A stretch of DNA of 45,559 nt. Origin: Verrucomicrobiota bacterium (GTDB lineage Bacteria; Verrucomicrobiota; Verrucomicrobiia; Limisphaerales; UBA1100). Positions within the stretch are counted from its first letter, which is position 1. Each line of letters begins with the position of its first letter. The position numbers and the translations under genes are program-made. A model generated the notes under the pieces. It worked only from the letters and a program-made list of their open reading frames with translations, made no database searches and was not told the DNA's origin. Location of the stretch: assembly GCA_030747505.1 (NCBI GenBank), contig JASLKQ010000018.1:1-45559 (forward strand), in the 5' to 3' direction. Of the stretch, positions 1 to 8,726 are shown in pieces.

Positions 1-169
1 CCCCTTTTTCCGCCAAACCCTTGATGTCATCTTCAAAGGCGTGCTCCCCAATGCCGTCAAAAGTAACGCATTTGAGAAAACGCGCAGGAATGATCCGGTC
101 GGTATCGATGTCATTGCCGCGCAATGGGATACCGGAGCCGGTAAGGGTGCTGACTGTTTGTCCCGCCAT
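1..169 (-). CDS. leuD: 3-isopropylmalate dehydratase small subunit (partial, N-terminus only)
   Basis: The first 56 residues of LeuD, cut by the window edge. LeuD is the small subunit of isopropylmalate isomerase, which converts 2- to 3-isopropylmalate in leucine synthesis. The visible part carries the family signature [17 protein letters not shown] near residues 17-33, a conserved N-terminal motif of the small subunit. The ATG at 167-169 lies only 3 nt after the leuC stop, so the two subunits are very likely one transcription unit in the order leuC-leuD. The catalytic partner is leuC just upstream. The remaining two thirds of the protein is outside the window. Confidence 0.93.
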   Translation of the reverse strand, partial: MAGQTVSTLTGSGIPLRGNDIDTDRIIPARFLKCVTFDGIGEHAFEDDIKGLAEKG

Positions 170-172
170 TCT

Positions 173-1585
173 CTAATCCTCCAAATGTTCCCGCACGTCG
201 GTGACCTTGCCTTCAATTGCAGCTACTGCAGCCATCGCCGGACTCATCAGGAGCGTTCGGCCGGTGGGCGAACCCTGTCGCCCTTTAAAATTACGGTTGG
301 AAGTACTGGCGCTGATTTCGTTTCCTGAAAGCTGGTCCGGGTTCATCGCCAGACACATACTGCACCCGGCCTCACGCCACTGGAAACCCGCTTCATTAAA
401 AACCTGATCCAATCCTTCTTCAATAGCCTGTCGATCCACTTCCTGTGAGCCGGGCACTGCCAACGCCCGCACCCCGTCCGCCACCTTCCTGCCTTTTACA
501 AACTTGGCGGCCTCCCGCAGATCCGACAGACGTCCATTGGTACAGGAACCAATAAAGACGACATTCACCGGAGTACCAACAATGGACTGGCCTTCCTCAA
601 AATCCATGTATTCATAGGCCTCCTTGACCACCAACTGATCAGCTTCATCAAAGGAATCAAGCTGAGGCAAATCCTGTGCCACTCCCACTGATTGCGCGGG
701 CGTGATGCCCCAGGTCACAAAAGGTTCGATCTCCTCACCCTTAATTTCAACGATGTCGTCATAGGTCGCGTCGGCATCTGAGGCGAGTAACTCCCAATCG
801 GCAACCGCACGATCCCACGCCAACCCTTCAGGGCAATAGTCACGGCCCTTGAGATAATCGAAGGTTGTTTGATCGGGGTTCACATAGCCGCAGCGCGCAC
901 CGCCTTCTATGGCCATGTTACAAACGGTCATGCGCTCCTCCATTGTCATTTTGTCGATGACTTCCCCGGCAAACTCATAAGCGTAACCCACCCCGCCATT
1001 TACACCGAGCCGGTTAATGTAGGCCAAGGCCACATCCTTGGCATATACACCCGGCTTAAGGGTGCCTGTAAAATCAATCCGGCGCACCTTGAGCTTGGCC
1101 ATGGCCAGCGTTTGAGTGGCCAACACATCGGCCACCTGACTGGTGCCGATCCCAAAAGCCAGGGTACCAAAGGCACCATGGGTGGAGGTATGAGAGTCGC
1201 CACAGGCAATGGTCATGCCTGGCTGGGTAAGCCCACGTTCGGGCCCCACCACGTGCACCACACCCTGTTCGCCTTTTTCAGGAGAAAAGAAATTGATACC
1301 GTACTCTTCGGTATTCTTTTCAATATGGCGGAACATCTCCTCAGCCAGGGAATCAGCAAGGGGTCGCTGACGTTCCTCGGCATTGGTCGGAATAATGTGG
1401 TCCACGGTGGCAAAGGTACGTTCAGGAAAAGGAACCGGGAGATTCTGTTCACGAATCATCGCGAAAGCCTGTGGAGAGGTCACTTCATGGATCAAATGCA
1501 GCCCAATAAAGAGCTGATACTGACCTGAAGGCAACTGCCCAACGCAGTGCCGATCAAAAACCTTGTTGTATAGATTCTGTCCCAT
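173..1585 (-). CDS. leuC: 3-isopropylmalate dehydratase large subunit
   Basis: LeuC, 470 residues, the [4Fe-4S] aconitase-family subunit of isopropylmalate isomerase in leucine synthesis (cytosol). Seen: the N-terminal block HEVTSPQAF, the [13 protein letters not shown] block, and the three cluster cysteines in FIGSCTNGR and in [10 protein letters not shown] near the C-terminus. The open frame extends 39 codons upstream, but the ATG at 1583-1585 (protein start [13 protein letters not shown]) matches the usual LeuC N-terminus (M-x-x-TLYEKLFDAH in E. coli), so I chose it. It is followed by leuD after 3 nt and is divergent from the phosphofructokinase gene across 123 bp. Confidence 0.95.
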   Translation of the reverse strand: MGQNLYNKVFDRHCVGQLPSGQYQLFIGLHLIHEVTSPQAFAMIREQNLPVPFPERTFATVDHIIPTNAEERQRPLADSLAEEMFRHIEKNTEEYGINFFSPEKGEQGVVHVVGPERGLTQPGMTIACGDSHTSTHGAFGTLAFGIGTSQVADVLATQTLAMAKLKVRRIDFTGTLKPGVYAKDVALAYINRLGVNGGVGYAYEFAGEVIDKMTMEERMTVCNMAIEGGARCGYVNPDQTTFDYLKGRDYCPEGLAWDRAVADWELLASDADATYDDIVEIKGEEIEPFVTWGITPAQSVGVAQDLPQLDSFDEADQLVVKEAYEYMDFEEGQSIVGTPVNVVFIGSCTNGRLSDLREAAKFVKGRKVADGVRALAVPGSQEVDRQAIEEGLDQVFNEAGFQWREAGCSMCLAMNPDQLSGNEISASTSNRNFKGRQGSPTGRTLLMSPAMAAVAAIEGKVTDVREHLED

Positions 1586-1708
1586 GGAACCAAAAAGGGG
1601 CGGGAATCTATCAATGAAACGGTTCTGGAGCAATCCTATTTCCTTTTTGACAGGTTGCCTTTGCTTTGGCAGCTTGTCGGCCCTTTTACCCAAAGGACCC
1701 AAAAGAAT

Positions 1709-2986
1709 ATGTCTGAACCTTTAGTAGGCAATTTGCTGGTCGCCCAGAGTGGCGGGCCCACTGCAGTCATTAATTCCAGTATCGCCGGGGTCATCAGTGA
1801 AGCCGGAAGGCATGAATGCATTGAGGAAATCTATGGCGGCATGAACGGGGTATACGGCATCCTTCAGGAAAACCTGATCGATATCGGAGAGGAAAACACC
1901 AAGTCCATTCAGGCCCTCAAACATACCCCGGCAGCCGCACTGGGAACCTGCCGCTACAAAATTAATTTCAAGACAGACGCCGAGCAGGCCGAGAAAGACA
2001 TGAATCGGCTCTTCGAGGTGATTGAAGCCCACAACATTCGTTACTTTTTTTATGCCGGGGGCAATGACAGCCAGGACACCACCAACAAGGTGCACCTGGA
2101 AGCCGCTAAACGCGGATACGACATCCGAGCCATCGGCGTCCCCAAGACCATTGACAATGACCTGCCGCATACCGACCACACGCCCGGGTACGGCAGCGTG
2201 ATCAAGTACAACGCCACCACGGTGATGGAAGTGGGTGCGGACTTGCGCAGCCAGGCGACGGATGAAGGGTCGTGTTGTATCATTGAAGTAATGGGGAGAT
2301 CTGCAGGCTGGATCGCTGCAGGCACTGTGCTCGCCAAAGAAAGGGAGGATGATCCGCCTCACATTATCCTTTTACCGGAGATCCCCTTCGACCAGACCAA
2401 GTTCCTGGTGAAGGCCATGGATACGGTCACCAAAAACGGATACTGCGTGGTGGTGGTGGGTGAAGGTCTCAAGGACACCGAGGGAAATGAAATAGGAGCG
2501 GACAAAACCAAGCTGGATGCCTTCGGACACCCGGTCCTCGCGGGAGCAGCAGAACGGCTGGCTGAAATCGTGGAGCCGGCACTTAATTTAAAGACCCGGA
2601 CGGTAAAACTGGGTTACGCTCAACGAGCCGCAGCCCATTATGCGAGCCAAACCGATGTCGATGAGGCCTTTGCCTGTGGCGAAGCGGCGGTACGCGCCGC
2701 AATAGAAGGCCAAAGTGGATTCATGGTGAAACTGGTAAGGGAAACCGACGAACCCTACAAGTGGTCCACCGGGCTCCAGCCCTTGGAAGATATTGCCAAT
2801 CAGGAAGCGTTTATTCCCCGCGACTGGATTAGTGAGGATGGATGGCTGCCGAACGAAAAATTTGAGAAATATGCCCGGCCTCTTATTCAGGGCGAACTGC
2901 ATCTTCCCACCAAAGGGGGACTTCCGGCTTTTGCACGACTCAACAAGGTAGCTGTCGGTAAAGTGCTCCCGCCGCGTGAAAGCTAG
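1709..2986 (+). CDS. pfp: Pyrophosphate-dependent 6-phosphofructokinase
   Basis: A 425-residue phosphofructokinase of the PfkA superfamily, acting on fructose 6-phosphate in glycolysis and gluconeogenesis. The substrate-binding block PKTIDND (about 145-151) and the MGRSAGW block are intact. Two specificity positions point to PPi rather than ATP as phosphate donor: Asp120 in GGNDS (Gly104 in the E. coli ATP enzyme) and Lys146 in PKTIDND (Gly124 in E. coli). Known: this Asp/Lys pair marks PPi-dependent enzymes, and PPi-PFKs act reversibly. The ATG at 1709 is preferred over the upstream start because the protein then begins [18 protein letters not shown], with the nucleotide-binding GG close to the N-terminus as in homologues. 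Confidence 0.9.
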   Translation: MSEPLVGNLLVAQSGGPTAVINSSIAGVISEAGRHECIEEIYGGMNGVYGILQENLIDIGEENTKSIQALKHTPAAALGTCRYKINFKTDAEQAEKDMNRLFEVIEAHNIRYFFYAGGNDSQDTTNKVHLEAAKRGYDIRAIGVPKTIDNDLPHTDHTPGYGSVIKYNATTVMEVGADLRSQATDEGSCCIIEVMGRSAGWIAAGTVLAKEREDDPPHIILLPEIPFDQTKFLVKAMDTVTKNGYCVVVVGEGLKDTEGNEIGADKTKLDAFGHPVLAGAAERLAEIVEPALNLKTRTVKLGYAQRAAAHYASQTDVDEAFACGEAAVRAAIEGQSGFMVKLVRETDEPYKWSTGLQPLEDIANQEAFIPRDWISEDGWLPNEKFEKYARPLIQGELHLPTKGGLPAFARLNKVAVGKVLPPRES

Positions 2987-3053
2987 AAGGCACCCCTAAA
3001 TTCATTGGGAACTTGAGCGGGTTTTTTTCTTTCCCCACTTCAAACAGTGCGTT

Positions 3054-4205
3054 TTGATCCCCTCCGTGGGTAATGAGCAATGGCAGTTTGAAGGCGGCGC
3101 CTTTCACGATTCCCTTCCCAATGGCCGATCTTCAGGAAGGCTGGAGGTCAGCCCGGTCAGCATTAAATTCGTGAGTGACCATGGCGAAGCAGAAATGCCC
3201 ATCACCGGACTCCAAACTGAACTGGGTGGCTCAGCCAATCGCATGCTGTTTCTCAAGCATTCGGACTGTGAAGGGTGGACGTTCTTCACCACCGACCAGA
3301 AACTTATGAAGCATCCGGTCTTTGCCAAGGATGAACGTCTGGCCGGATCCCGCAAAAGTGTCAATCGTACCCGGTGGATGAGCCGCGCTTCGGCCATGAC
3401 TCTGCTTGGAGCCATTATCGCAATCCCTCTGGGCCTGTGGTGGGCCAAGGATCCCTTGGCCGCAGCCGTAGCGGGCAAAATCCCCGTGGAGATGGAACAA
3501 AAGATTGGCGATGCTGCTTTCACCTCCCATGCACCGGCTTCCAAGCTGATTCAAGATGAAGAAATCCTGGCTGATTTTGAGATCCTCTCCAAACCCCTGA
3601 TTGAGGCCATTGGCAGCAAGCGTTACACCTTCGAATTTCATATTCTGGAGGATTCTTCCCTAAATGCCTTTGCGCTGCCCGGCGGAAAAATGGCCATTCA
3701 CACCGGACTCATCCTGAAGGCCGAAAGACCCGAAGAGGTATTAGGCGTCATGGCGCATGAACTGGCGCACGTGGAAATGCAGCATAGCATGCGTAATCTG
3801 GTTGAGATGGTTGGAATGTATGCGGTGATCAGCGCGCTTTTTGGTGATGTCAGCGGGGTTGCAGCCATTCTCGTCAATAATGCTCCTTTCCTGTTACAAA
3901 TGAAGTTTTCAAGGGATCATGAACGTGAAGCCGATGAAAAAGGATTTGAGTACCTGACCAAGGCCAATATCGACCCACGTGGATTAATTGAGTTTTTCCA
4001 AAAAATCCAAGAAGAACATGATGAATCAGGAATGCCCGACATGGATGGAGCACTTAGTGTCCTGACCACACACCCGGCCACCGATGAACGTATTAACAAT
4101 CTAAAGCGATTAATCGATAGCCAAAAAAACTCTGGGTCATACCGTAAATTTGACTTGGACTTTAAAGCGTTTCAGGAAAAGCTGCGGAACCGATTAAACA
4201 AATAG
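3054..4205 (+). CDS. M48-family membrane zinc metalloprotease
   Basis: A 383-residue M48 peptidase. An N-terminal soluble region (about 1-100, WQFEGGAFHDSLPNGRSSG, resembling the N-terminal domain found on some bacterial M48 proteins) is followed by one membrane segment (about 110-130, AMTLLGAIIAIPLGLWWA) and a catalytic domain with HELAHVEMQH (HExxH plus a downstream His) near residue 235 and the third zinc ligand in HEREADEKG near 280. Such enzymes cut misfolded or membrane proteins. There is no ATG near the 5' end: start candidates are TTG 3054 and GTG 3066. The gene ends 15 nt before three AIM24-type genes on the same strand, suggesting an operon. Substrate unknown. Confidence 0.85.
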   Translation: MIPSVGNEQWQFEGGAFHDSLPNGRSSGRLEVSPVSIKFVSDHGEAEMPITGLQTELGGSANRMLFLKHSDCEGWTFFTTDQKLMKHPVFAKDERLAGSRKSVNRTRWMSRASAMTLLGAIIAIPLGLWWAKDPLAAAVAGKIPVEMEQKIGDAAFTSHAPASKLIQDEEILADFEILSKPLIEAIGSKRYTFEFHILEDSSLNAFALPGGKMAIHTGLILKAERPEEVLGVMAHELAHVEMQHSMRNLVEMVGMYAVISALFGDVSGVAAILVNNAPFLLQMKFSRDHEREADEKGFEYLTKANIDPRGLIEFFQKIQEEHDESGMPDMDGALSVLTTHPATDERINNLKRLIDSQKNSGSYRKFDLDFKAFQEKLRNRLNK

Positions 4206-4220
4206 AGGATTTTTTTACTC

Positions 4221-4883
4221 ATGAGAACTACCATTGAAGGCGGCCCAGCCTTCGCCTATATTAACGTTGATCTGGATCCGGGTGAAACGGTTATCGCCGA
4301 AAGCGACGCCATGAGCAGCATGGCCGCAGACTTGAATCTGGTCGCCAAGTTAAACGGAGGCTTTTTCGCCGGCATACTCAAGAAGTTTCTCGGCGGCGAA
4401 TCGCTTTTCGTTAACCACTTCACCAATAACACGAGCGAAGCACGCAGAGTAACGCTGGTGCAGTCCACCCCCGGCAACAGCCGGGAGATACAACTCAACG
4501 GGCAGGAATATTGCCTGCAACCCGGCGCCTTTATTGCCTGCACCCCGGATGTGAATTTTGGACTCAAATGGGCCGGGATCAAATCGTGGTTTGCTCGTGA
4601 AGGACTCTTTAAATTAACCGTCAGTGGCCACGGCACCGTTTGGTACGGTGCTTATGGCGGGCTATTGGAGAAGGAGGTGGACGGCGAATACATTGTCGAT
4701 ACCGGCCATCTGGTTGCCTATGAGCCCCAAATGAACCTCAACATTCAACTCGCCGGCGGTCTTTTTGGCAGCCTGTTCGGAGGAGAAGGTTTTGTGAGTC
4801 GGCTGGAAGGAAAAGGTAAAATAGTCATTCAAACCCGTAGCCTCAGCGGCTTGGCCGACTGGGTAAACCCCATGCTCCACTAA
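4221..4883 (+). CDS. AIM24-family protein, copy 1
   Basis: A 220-residue protein of the AIM24 family (TIGR00266/DUF124-like), a beta-rich fold of unknown biochemical role. Recognisable features are the opening GETVIAESDAMSSM block, the GESLFVNHFTNN block near residues 56-67, the paired VDTGHLVAYE block, and a glycine-rich GGLFGSLFGGEGFV end. Sequence blocks recur in the next two genes, so these are paralogues. It follows the M48 protease by 15 nt and precedes copy 2 by 6 nt. No signal peptide is visible, so a cytosolic or peripheral membrane location is likely. Function remains unassigned in bacteria. Confidence 0.88.
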   Translation: MRTTIEGGPAFAYINVDLDPGETVIAESDAMSSMAADLNLVAKLNGGFFAGILKKFLGGESLFVNHFTNNTSEARRVTLVQSTPGNSREIQLNGQEYCLQPGAFIACTPDVNFGLKWAGIKSWFAREGLFKLTVSGHGTVWYGAYGGLLEKEVDGEYIVDTGHLVAYEPQMNLNIQLAGGLFGSLFGGEGFVSRLEGKGKIVIQTRSLSGLADWVNPMLH

Positions 4884-4889
4884 ATTCTG

Positions 4890-5570
4890 ATGCAAATTGA
4901 CATTACTCACCGACCCGGTAATTCCGCAGCCAAAGTGTCTCTGGATGCCGGTGAAACCATCACCGCTGAAGGCGGGGCCATGATCGCCATGAGCGGCAAC
5001 GTCAGCGTGGAGACCACCACGCAAAAGCGTGATTCGGGTTCTATTCTGGGTGCACTTAAAAGGATGGTCACCGGCGAATCATTTTTTCTCAACCATTTTA
5101 CCCCTTCAGGAGAAGGTGGAGAGGTTTACTTGGGCACAGTTCTGGCAGGCGACATGATGGAATACCAACTTGATGGGCCAGGTCTGCTCGTGCAGGGCGG
5201 CTCCTACGTTGCCTCCGCACCCAGTGTAAACATGGACATCCAGTGGCAGGGCCTCGGAAAAACATTTTTCTCCGGCGAAAGTATGTTCCTGATTCACCTC
5301 TCGGGCAATGGACCGGTGATCTTTAACTCATTTGGTGCCATCTATCCCATTCAGGTCAATGGCGAATACATCGTGGATACCGGACACATTGTCGCTTTCG
5401 AGGAAAGCCTTAATTACGTTATCGAAAAGGCGGGCGGCAGCTGGCTCTCGGCAATCCTAGGCGGGGAAGGTCTCGTCTGCAAATTCCAGGGGCAAGGCAC
5501 CGTATGGTGTCAAAGCCACAATGCCGGCAGTTTCGGACAATCCCTTGGACCGAACCTAAAACACCAATAA
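4890..5570 (+). CDS. AIM24-family protein, copy 2
   Basis: A 226-residue AIM24-family paralogue of the genes on both sides. It shows the same blocks in the same order: GETITAEGGAMIAMSG, GESFFLNHFTPSGEGG, IQWQGLGKTFFSGES, the VDTGHIVAFEE block and a C-terminal GGEGLVCKFQGQGTVW. No signal peptide or clear membrane segment. Only 6 nt separate it from copy 1 and 18 nt from copy 3, so co-transcription and translational coupling are likely. No obvious Shine-Dalgarno precedes its ATG. The role is unknown; three diverged paralogues suggests a hetero-oligomer or three specialised versions rather than a simple dosage increase. Confidence 0.88.
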   Translation: MQIDITHRPGNSAAKVSLDAGETITAEGGAMIAMSGNVSVETTTQKRDSGSILGALKRMVTGESFFLNHFTPSGEGGEVYLGTVLAGDMMEYQLDGPGLLVQGGSYVASAPSVNMDIQWQGLGKTFFSGESMFLIHLSGNGPVIFNSFGAIYPIQVNGEYIVDTGHIVAFEESLNYVIEKAGGSWLSAILGGEGLVCKFQGQGTVWCQSHNAGSFGQSLGPNLKHQ

Positions 5571-5588
5571 TTTCAGGAGACCTGCATT

Positions 5589-6506
5589 ATGAACATTATG
5601 ATCCGAAGAGATGGAGAGGTAAACGGTCCCTATCCCCTCGAGCAAGTAAAAGACCTGATTGCTAATGGAACCTTGAGTCCGGATGAACCGGCCTGCGTTG
5701 AAGGCAGCGAACAATGGATGCCGGTTGGCGAACTCACTGGTGCCCCCGCAGCAGCAGACGTACCCCCGGTGATCGCCTCCGAACCAGTCGCAGCTCCTGC
5801 CGGCGATATCGAAACCTACACCCCCACCGGCCATCACGAACATGAGTTCCGCATTGAGTGCAAACCGGATTACGGATACCTCACCGTACAGGTTCCTGCC
5901 GATCAAACGTTAAAAGTCGAGGCGGCCGCCATGGCTACCATGACGACCAACATGCAGATGAAAACTAAAATAGGCGGTGGCTTTACCCGCATGTTGAGTG
6001 GCGAAAGCATCTTTATCAATGAGTACACTGCCCAGGGCGGTGCCGGGGAGATTGGAATCGCACCCGGCAGCCCCGGGGACATGGCGCATGTGCATCTGGG
6101 TGGCAGCGAAGAAATTTACCTGCAAAGTTCAGGCTACGTGGCCTCGGGCATGAATGTGAATCTCGACTGGAAATGGCAGGGATGCCGCGGCTTCTTTTCC
6201 GGGGAATCATTGATCCTCATGCGCTGCACCGGCCAAGGCGATTTGTGGTTCAACACCTACGGGGCCATTATCGAGATTCCTGTTGATGGGGACTACGTGG
6301 TCGACACCGGTTACATTGTCGCTTTCACCGGCGGCTTGCATTACAATGTGGAATCGGTGGGAGGCCTCAAGAGCCTGTTTTTTTCCGGCGAAGGTCTGGT
6401 CTGCCGCTTCCGCGGACAAGGCAAGCTATGGATTCAAACCCGCCATCCAGGTGCCTTTGCAAACTGGACCTGGCCGTTCCGCCCCCCTCCCCCCAACAAC
6501 GACTAA
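5589..6506 (+). CDS. GYF_2-domain / AIM24 fusion protein, copy 3
   Basis: A 305-residue fusion. Residues 1-50 form a GYF_2-type (DUF4339) domain: RRDGEVNGPYPLEQVKDLI, then GTLSPDEPACVEGSEQWMPV, a small fold usually thought to bind proline-rich peptides. A proline/alanine-rich linker (about 51-80) leads to an AIM24 domain with GESIFINEYTAQGGAGE, FFSGESLILMRC, the VDTGYIVAF block and GEGLVCRFRGQGKLWIQTRHPG. An AGGAG sequence lies about 10 nt upstream of the ATG. It is last of the M48-AIM24-AIM24-AIM24 run and is followed by a hairpin (6512-6537) shared with the convergent gene. The GYF_2 part may recruit the AIM24 complex to a partner, which is inference. Confidence 0.87.
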   Translation: MNIMIRRDGEVNGPYPLEQVKDLIANGTLSPDEPACVEGSEQWMPVGELTGAPAAADVPPVIASEPVAAPAGDIETYTPTGHHEHEFRIECKPDYGYLTVQVPADQTLKVEAAAMATMTTNMQMKTKIGGGFTRMLSGESIFINEYTAQGGAGEIGIAPGSPGDMAHVHLGGSEEIYLQSSGYVASGMNVNLDWKWQGCRGFFSGESLILMRCTGQGDLWFNTYGAIIEIPVDGDYVVDTGYIVAFTGGLHYNVESVGGLKSLFFSGEGLVCRFRGQGKLWIQTRHPGAFANWTWPFRPPPPNND

Positions 6507-6511
6507 CAAAA

Positions 6512-6537
6512 AACCCCGCTTTGGTTTAAGCGAGGTT
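6512..6537 (-). terminator. Intrinsic terminator for the minus-strand gene at 6561-7493
   Basis: Inverted repeat with arms 6512-6521 and 6528-6537 (10 bp, one imperfect pair, loop of 6). Read on the minus strand the hairpin is followed by a run of six T, as in a Rho-independent terminator. On the plus strand it follows the AIM24 run but is trailed by A-rich sequence, so it is a weaker stop in that direction. Confidence 0.75.
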
Positions 6538-6560
6538 AAAATTAAAATTGTTTACTAAGG

Positions 6561-7493
6561 CTAGCGACGGCGGTGGGAAACCCGACCACTCCCTCTGGAG
6601 AGACGGGTTCTAACAACAACCGCACGATTACCAGAGCCTCCATTACTGTTATTACTCGCTCCAGTAAAGGCGGACACGCAACACCCACCCGCCGACACCG
6701 GAGAAATGGGGATCATGGGAACGTAAAACAACCGCAATTTGTCTCCGTGCCTTAAGGAGTTTCGGGCATTAAAAGATCCTAATCCTCCGAATGAGGTAAA
6801 GTTCTTTCCTTGGATTTGCCCGACCAAGAGTCGCCTGCCACCGGTGTTGAGCAATACCTTAAACCTATCCTTATTGTTGGGCGGAGCGTTTCCGGATCCC
6901 GGACCCGCTATTGTTCCGGTATCGGTACCACCACCGCCGCCGCCACCGCCGGTACATGTTGTAAGTTGGTCCAACTGCGCTTGCGGTGGTGGGGTTCCAA
7001 AATTTGTTCCCCCAACACCTGCGCCGATCATTCCGTGAAACCAATCCTCTTCGCACCCACCTTTAGTATCACTAATTCCGGCGACGACGAAGTAAGGGTC
7101 TTGTACCCCCACACCTGGATTATTAATCGTAAAACTTACATTGTATGATCCGGCTACCACTGGGCATCCCGTCGATTGCCAGGCAGCCCAGCTTGTGGGA
7201 GCCCCCGCAACAGGCTGCCCTCCCAACGTTATCACAGGGGAGGGGTTCGAGTTCGCGATGGTAGCCCTCAGTTTTAGTGTCACGGTCCCTGTAGCAGTGA
7301 TGGTAAACGTATTTTGTTCAGTAGACGTCGTAGCCGGAAGCCCCGAAGCTTGGGTGGGAAAATCAAAATTTAGCCCAATCGGAGCACGCGGGGCACAACG
7401 AATGGTCCCGACCGATGCCGGTGCCGCGTGCAAATTATGCGTTAACACCGCAAAGAACCCAAAAATCACCAGACTCTTAATTCTCGCCATCAT
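6561..7493 (-). CDS. Secreted glycine-rich protein of unknown function
   Basis: A 310-residue protein I do not recognise. It has a signal peptide (positive start MMARIK, hydrophobic stretch, probable cut after LHAAPA near residue 25), a probable beta-sandwich region (about 40-165) with several cysteines, a run of eight glycines near 190 as a linker, and a basic, serine/glycine-rich C-terminal tail ending RGSGRVSHRRR. A GGAAGGG ribosome-binding sequence precedes the paired ATG codons. It has its own terminator (6512-6537) and a possible promoter (7570-7596), so it appears monocistronic. The CEEDWFHGMIGAG stretch is the most distinctive segment. It may be an exported adhesive or surface protein, but that is a guess. 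Confidence 0.7.
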   Translation of the reverse strand: MMARIKSLVIFGFFAVLTHNLHAAPASVGTIRCAPRAPIGLNFDFPTQASGLPATTSTEQNTFTITATGTVTLKLRATIANSNPSPVITLGGQPVAGAPTSWAAWQSTGCPVVAGSYNVSFTINNPGVGVQDPYFVVAGISDTKGGCEEDWFHGMIGAGVGGTNFGTPPPQAQLDQLTTCTGGGGGGGGTDTGTIAGPGSGNAPPNNKDRFKVLLNTGGRRLLVGQIQGKNFTSFGGLGSFNARNSLRHGDKLRLFYVPMIPISPVSAGGCCVSAFTGASNNSNGGSGNRAVVVRTRLSRGSGRVSHRRR

Positions 7494-7796
7494 CTCAGCC
7501 CTTCCAATTTAGCAATGTTGCCACCCTTGTCAAACCCAACCCCGAAACTGGCGGAGAAGGGACGCTATTATTATACTTCGTCTAAAAAACTCACAACTTT
7601 AACCATTGCTTTGCCAGTTGAGAGCAGCAACACATGTGCCAATAAGTCCGTTTACCCGAAGAATCTCCCAATCCTACCCGCCAGAGGTCTTGAATACATC
7701 ATAATCACCCAACCACGCGATCAATGTAGCCTCAAAATGGGTCTATTATCCTTTTTTGGGGTAATTAAGGGGTTTTTTACGCATAATGAACTCAAA
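7494..7796. other. Intergenic region, 303 bp
   Basis: No gene is seen. It lies upstream of the secreted orphan and downstream of the HTTM gene, both on the minus strand. It holds a possible minus-strand promoter (7570-7596) and, near the HTTM stop, a mirror-symmetric T/G tract (7752-7778). No hairpin with a U-tract was found after the HTTM gene. Confidence 0.6.
7570..7596 (-). promoter_or_regulatory. Possible promoter of the secreted orphan gene
   Basis: On the minus strand a perfect TATAAT (plus positions 7570-7575) is preceded by TTGTGA (7591-7596) with a 15-nt spacer, shorter than the usual 17. It lies about 75 bp before the ATG at 7493. The -10 match is good, the -35 match and spacing only fair. 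Confidence 0.35.
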
Positions 7797-8726
7797 TTAT
7801 GCTGTTTTTTGGTTTTCCTTTCTTGAGCAGAATGCACCCACTCTGGCAGCAGCCTTTTTGATACTTTCAACACAAACTTCCACCTCTTTTTCACTCAAAA
7901 AACAGAGGTATAAGAGAATCATCACCTCGGTGAAAATGAACACCTTCATGGTGATAATTATGGAAAGATGAAACGCGACACCGAGACCCAAAATCCACAG
8001 TCGAGTACGACAAAACCAGACTAAAAGTGGGAATAATACCAACTCAAACATCAAAGCCGCCGTCGTAAGCAGGGCGGTAATGGCGGGATAATCGGTGAGC
8101 CCCGTATCAAAGCGCATCCAGGAATCGGTCTGGGTTAGTACAATCTGCATCGCCTGCCCATTATGCCATACAGGATAAGCCATCTTCGATATTGCTCCAA
8201 AAAAGTAAATTGAACACAACTGCACCTGAAACAGCCGGTAAGCCCACACCGGAATAGTGTCCGAACTGTTTGACTCCGTACGGTATTTGCAATCCAAGCT
8301 GTAGTGACGTGCGGTGTACCCGGCAAGGCCGGTGATCATAAACAGAAAGGAAAGAATCTTCGTCAGCTGATCGGCACTATTGGTGCCCCATTGAGCCGGG
8401 GTGACCAAAGAGACAAAACAAAAAAAAGTGAGCACCGAACACAGGCGCGTGTAGCAACCCAGCAGTGTCCCTAAAGCCGAAATCAAACCCACCACATAGA
8501 TGGCATAAAAGAAGATTGTTGGATGATCCACCCAGTAAAAGAAGCTCCACTTCATAACAGGAGGTTCGGAAAATATCAGAGACACATCACGCAAACCGTC
8601 CTCGGCATAATATATATCCAACAGCCAGAAAATCTTGAGATAGTAATAAATTAAAAACAAACCCCATACGGCCCGAAAGAATGCCAAGGGCTTGGATGAC
8701 ACAGGGCGATGAAAAAAATCATTCAT
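7797..8726 (-). CDS. HTTM-domain integral membrane protein
   Basis: A 309-residue membrane protein with about seven to eight hydrophobic segments and the look of the HTTM family (the membrane domain shared with vitamin-K-dependent gamma-carboxylase). Typical pieces are FFHRPVSSKPLAFFRAVWG at the N-terminus, WGTNSADQLTKILSFLFMITG, then WAYRLFQVQLCSIYFFGAISK. The start at ATG 8726 is chosen because an AAGGAGG ribosome-binding sequence (8733-8739) sits 6 nt upstream; the earlier ATG at 8732 would abut it. The start overlaps the end of the upstream gene (8719-9237), indicating coupling. Carboxylase activity cannot be inferred; bacterial HTTM proteins are mostly uncharacterised. Confidence 0.82.
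   Translation of the reverse strand: MNDFFHRPVSSKPLAFFRAVWGLFLIYYYLKIFWLLDIYYAEDGLRDVSLIFSEPPVMKWSFFYWVDHPTIFFYAIYVVGLISALGTLLGCYTRLCSVLTFFCFVSLVTPAQWGTNSADQLTKILSFLFMITGLAGYTARHYSLDCKYRTESNSSDTIPVWAYRLFQVQLCSIYFFGAISKMAYPVWHNGQAMQIVLTQTDSWMRFDTGLTDYPAITALLTTAALMFELVLFPLLVWFCRTRLWILGLGVAFHLSIIITMKVFIFTEVMILLYLCFLSEKEVEVCVESIKKAAARVGAFCSRKENQKTA

Noticed and set aside
1647-1652. Promoter -35 (TTGACA) for the phosphofructokinase gene
   Set aside because: A perfect TTGACA is present, but no -10 hexamer lies at 16-18 nt, so no promoter is called.
2990-3030. Terminator after the phosphofructokinase gene
   Set aside because: There is a run of seven T at about 3022-3028, but no stem of useful length before it; only 3-5 bp pairings with long loops.
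6512-6537. This hairpin as terminator for the AIM24 run
   Set aside because: On the plus strand it is followed by A-rich, not T-rich, sequence; the U-tract lies on the minus-strand side. It is assigned to the minus-strand gene.
6739-7148. Open frames on the plus strand over the secreted orphan (proline-rich, 99 and 112 residues)
   Set aside because: They are antisense to the glycine-rich linker of the minus-strand gene. The proline runs simply mirror the glycine codons, and the minus gene has a signal peptide, ribosome-binding site and terminator.
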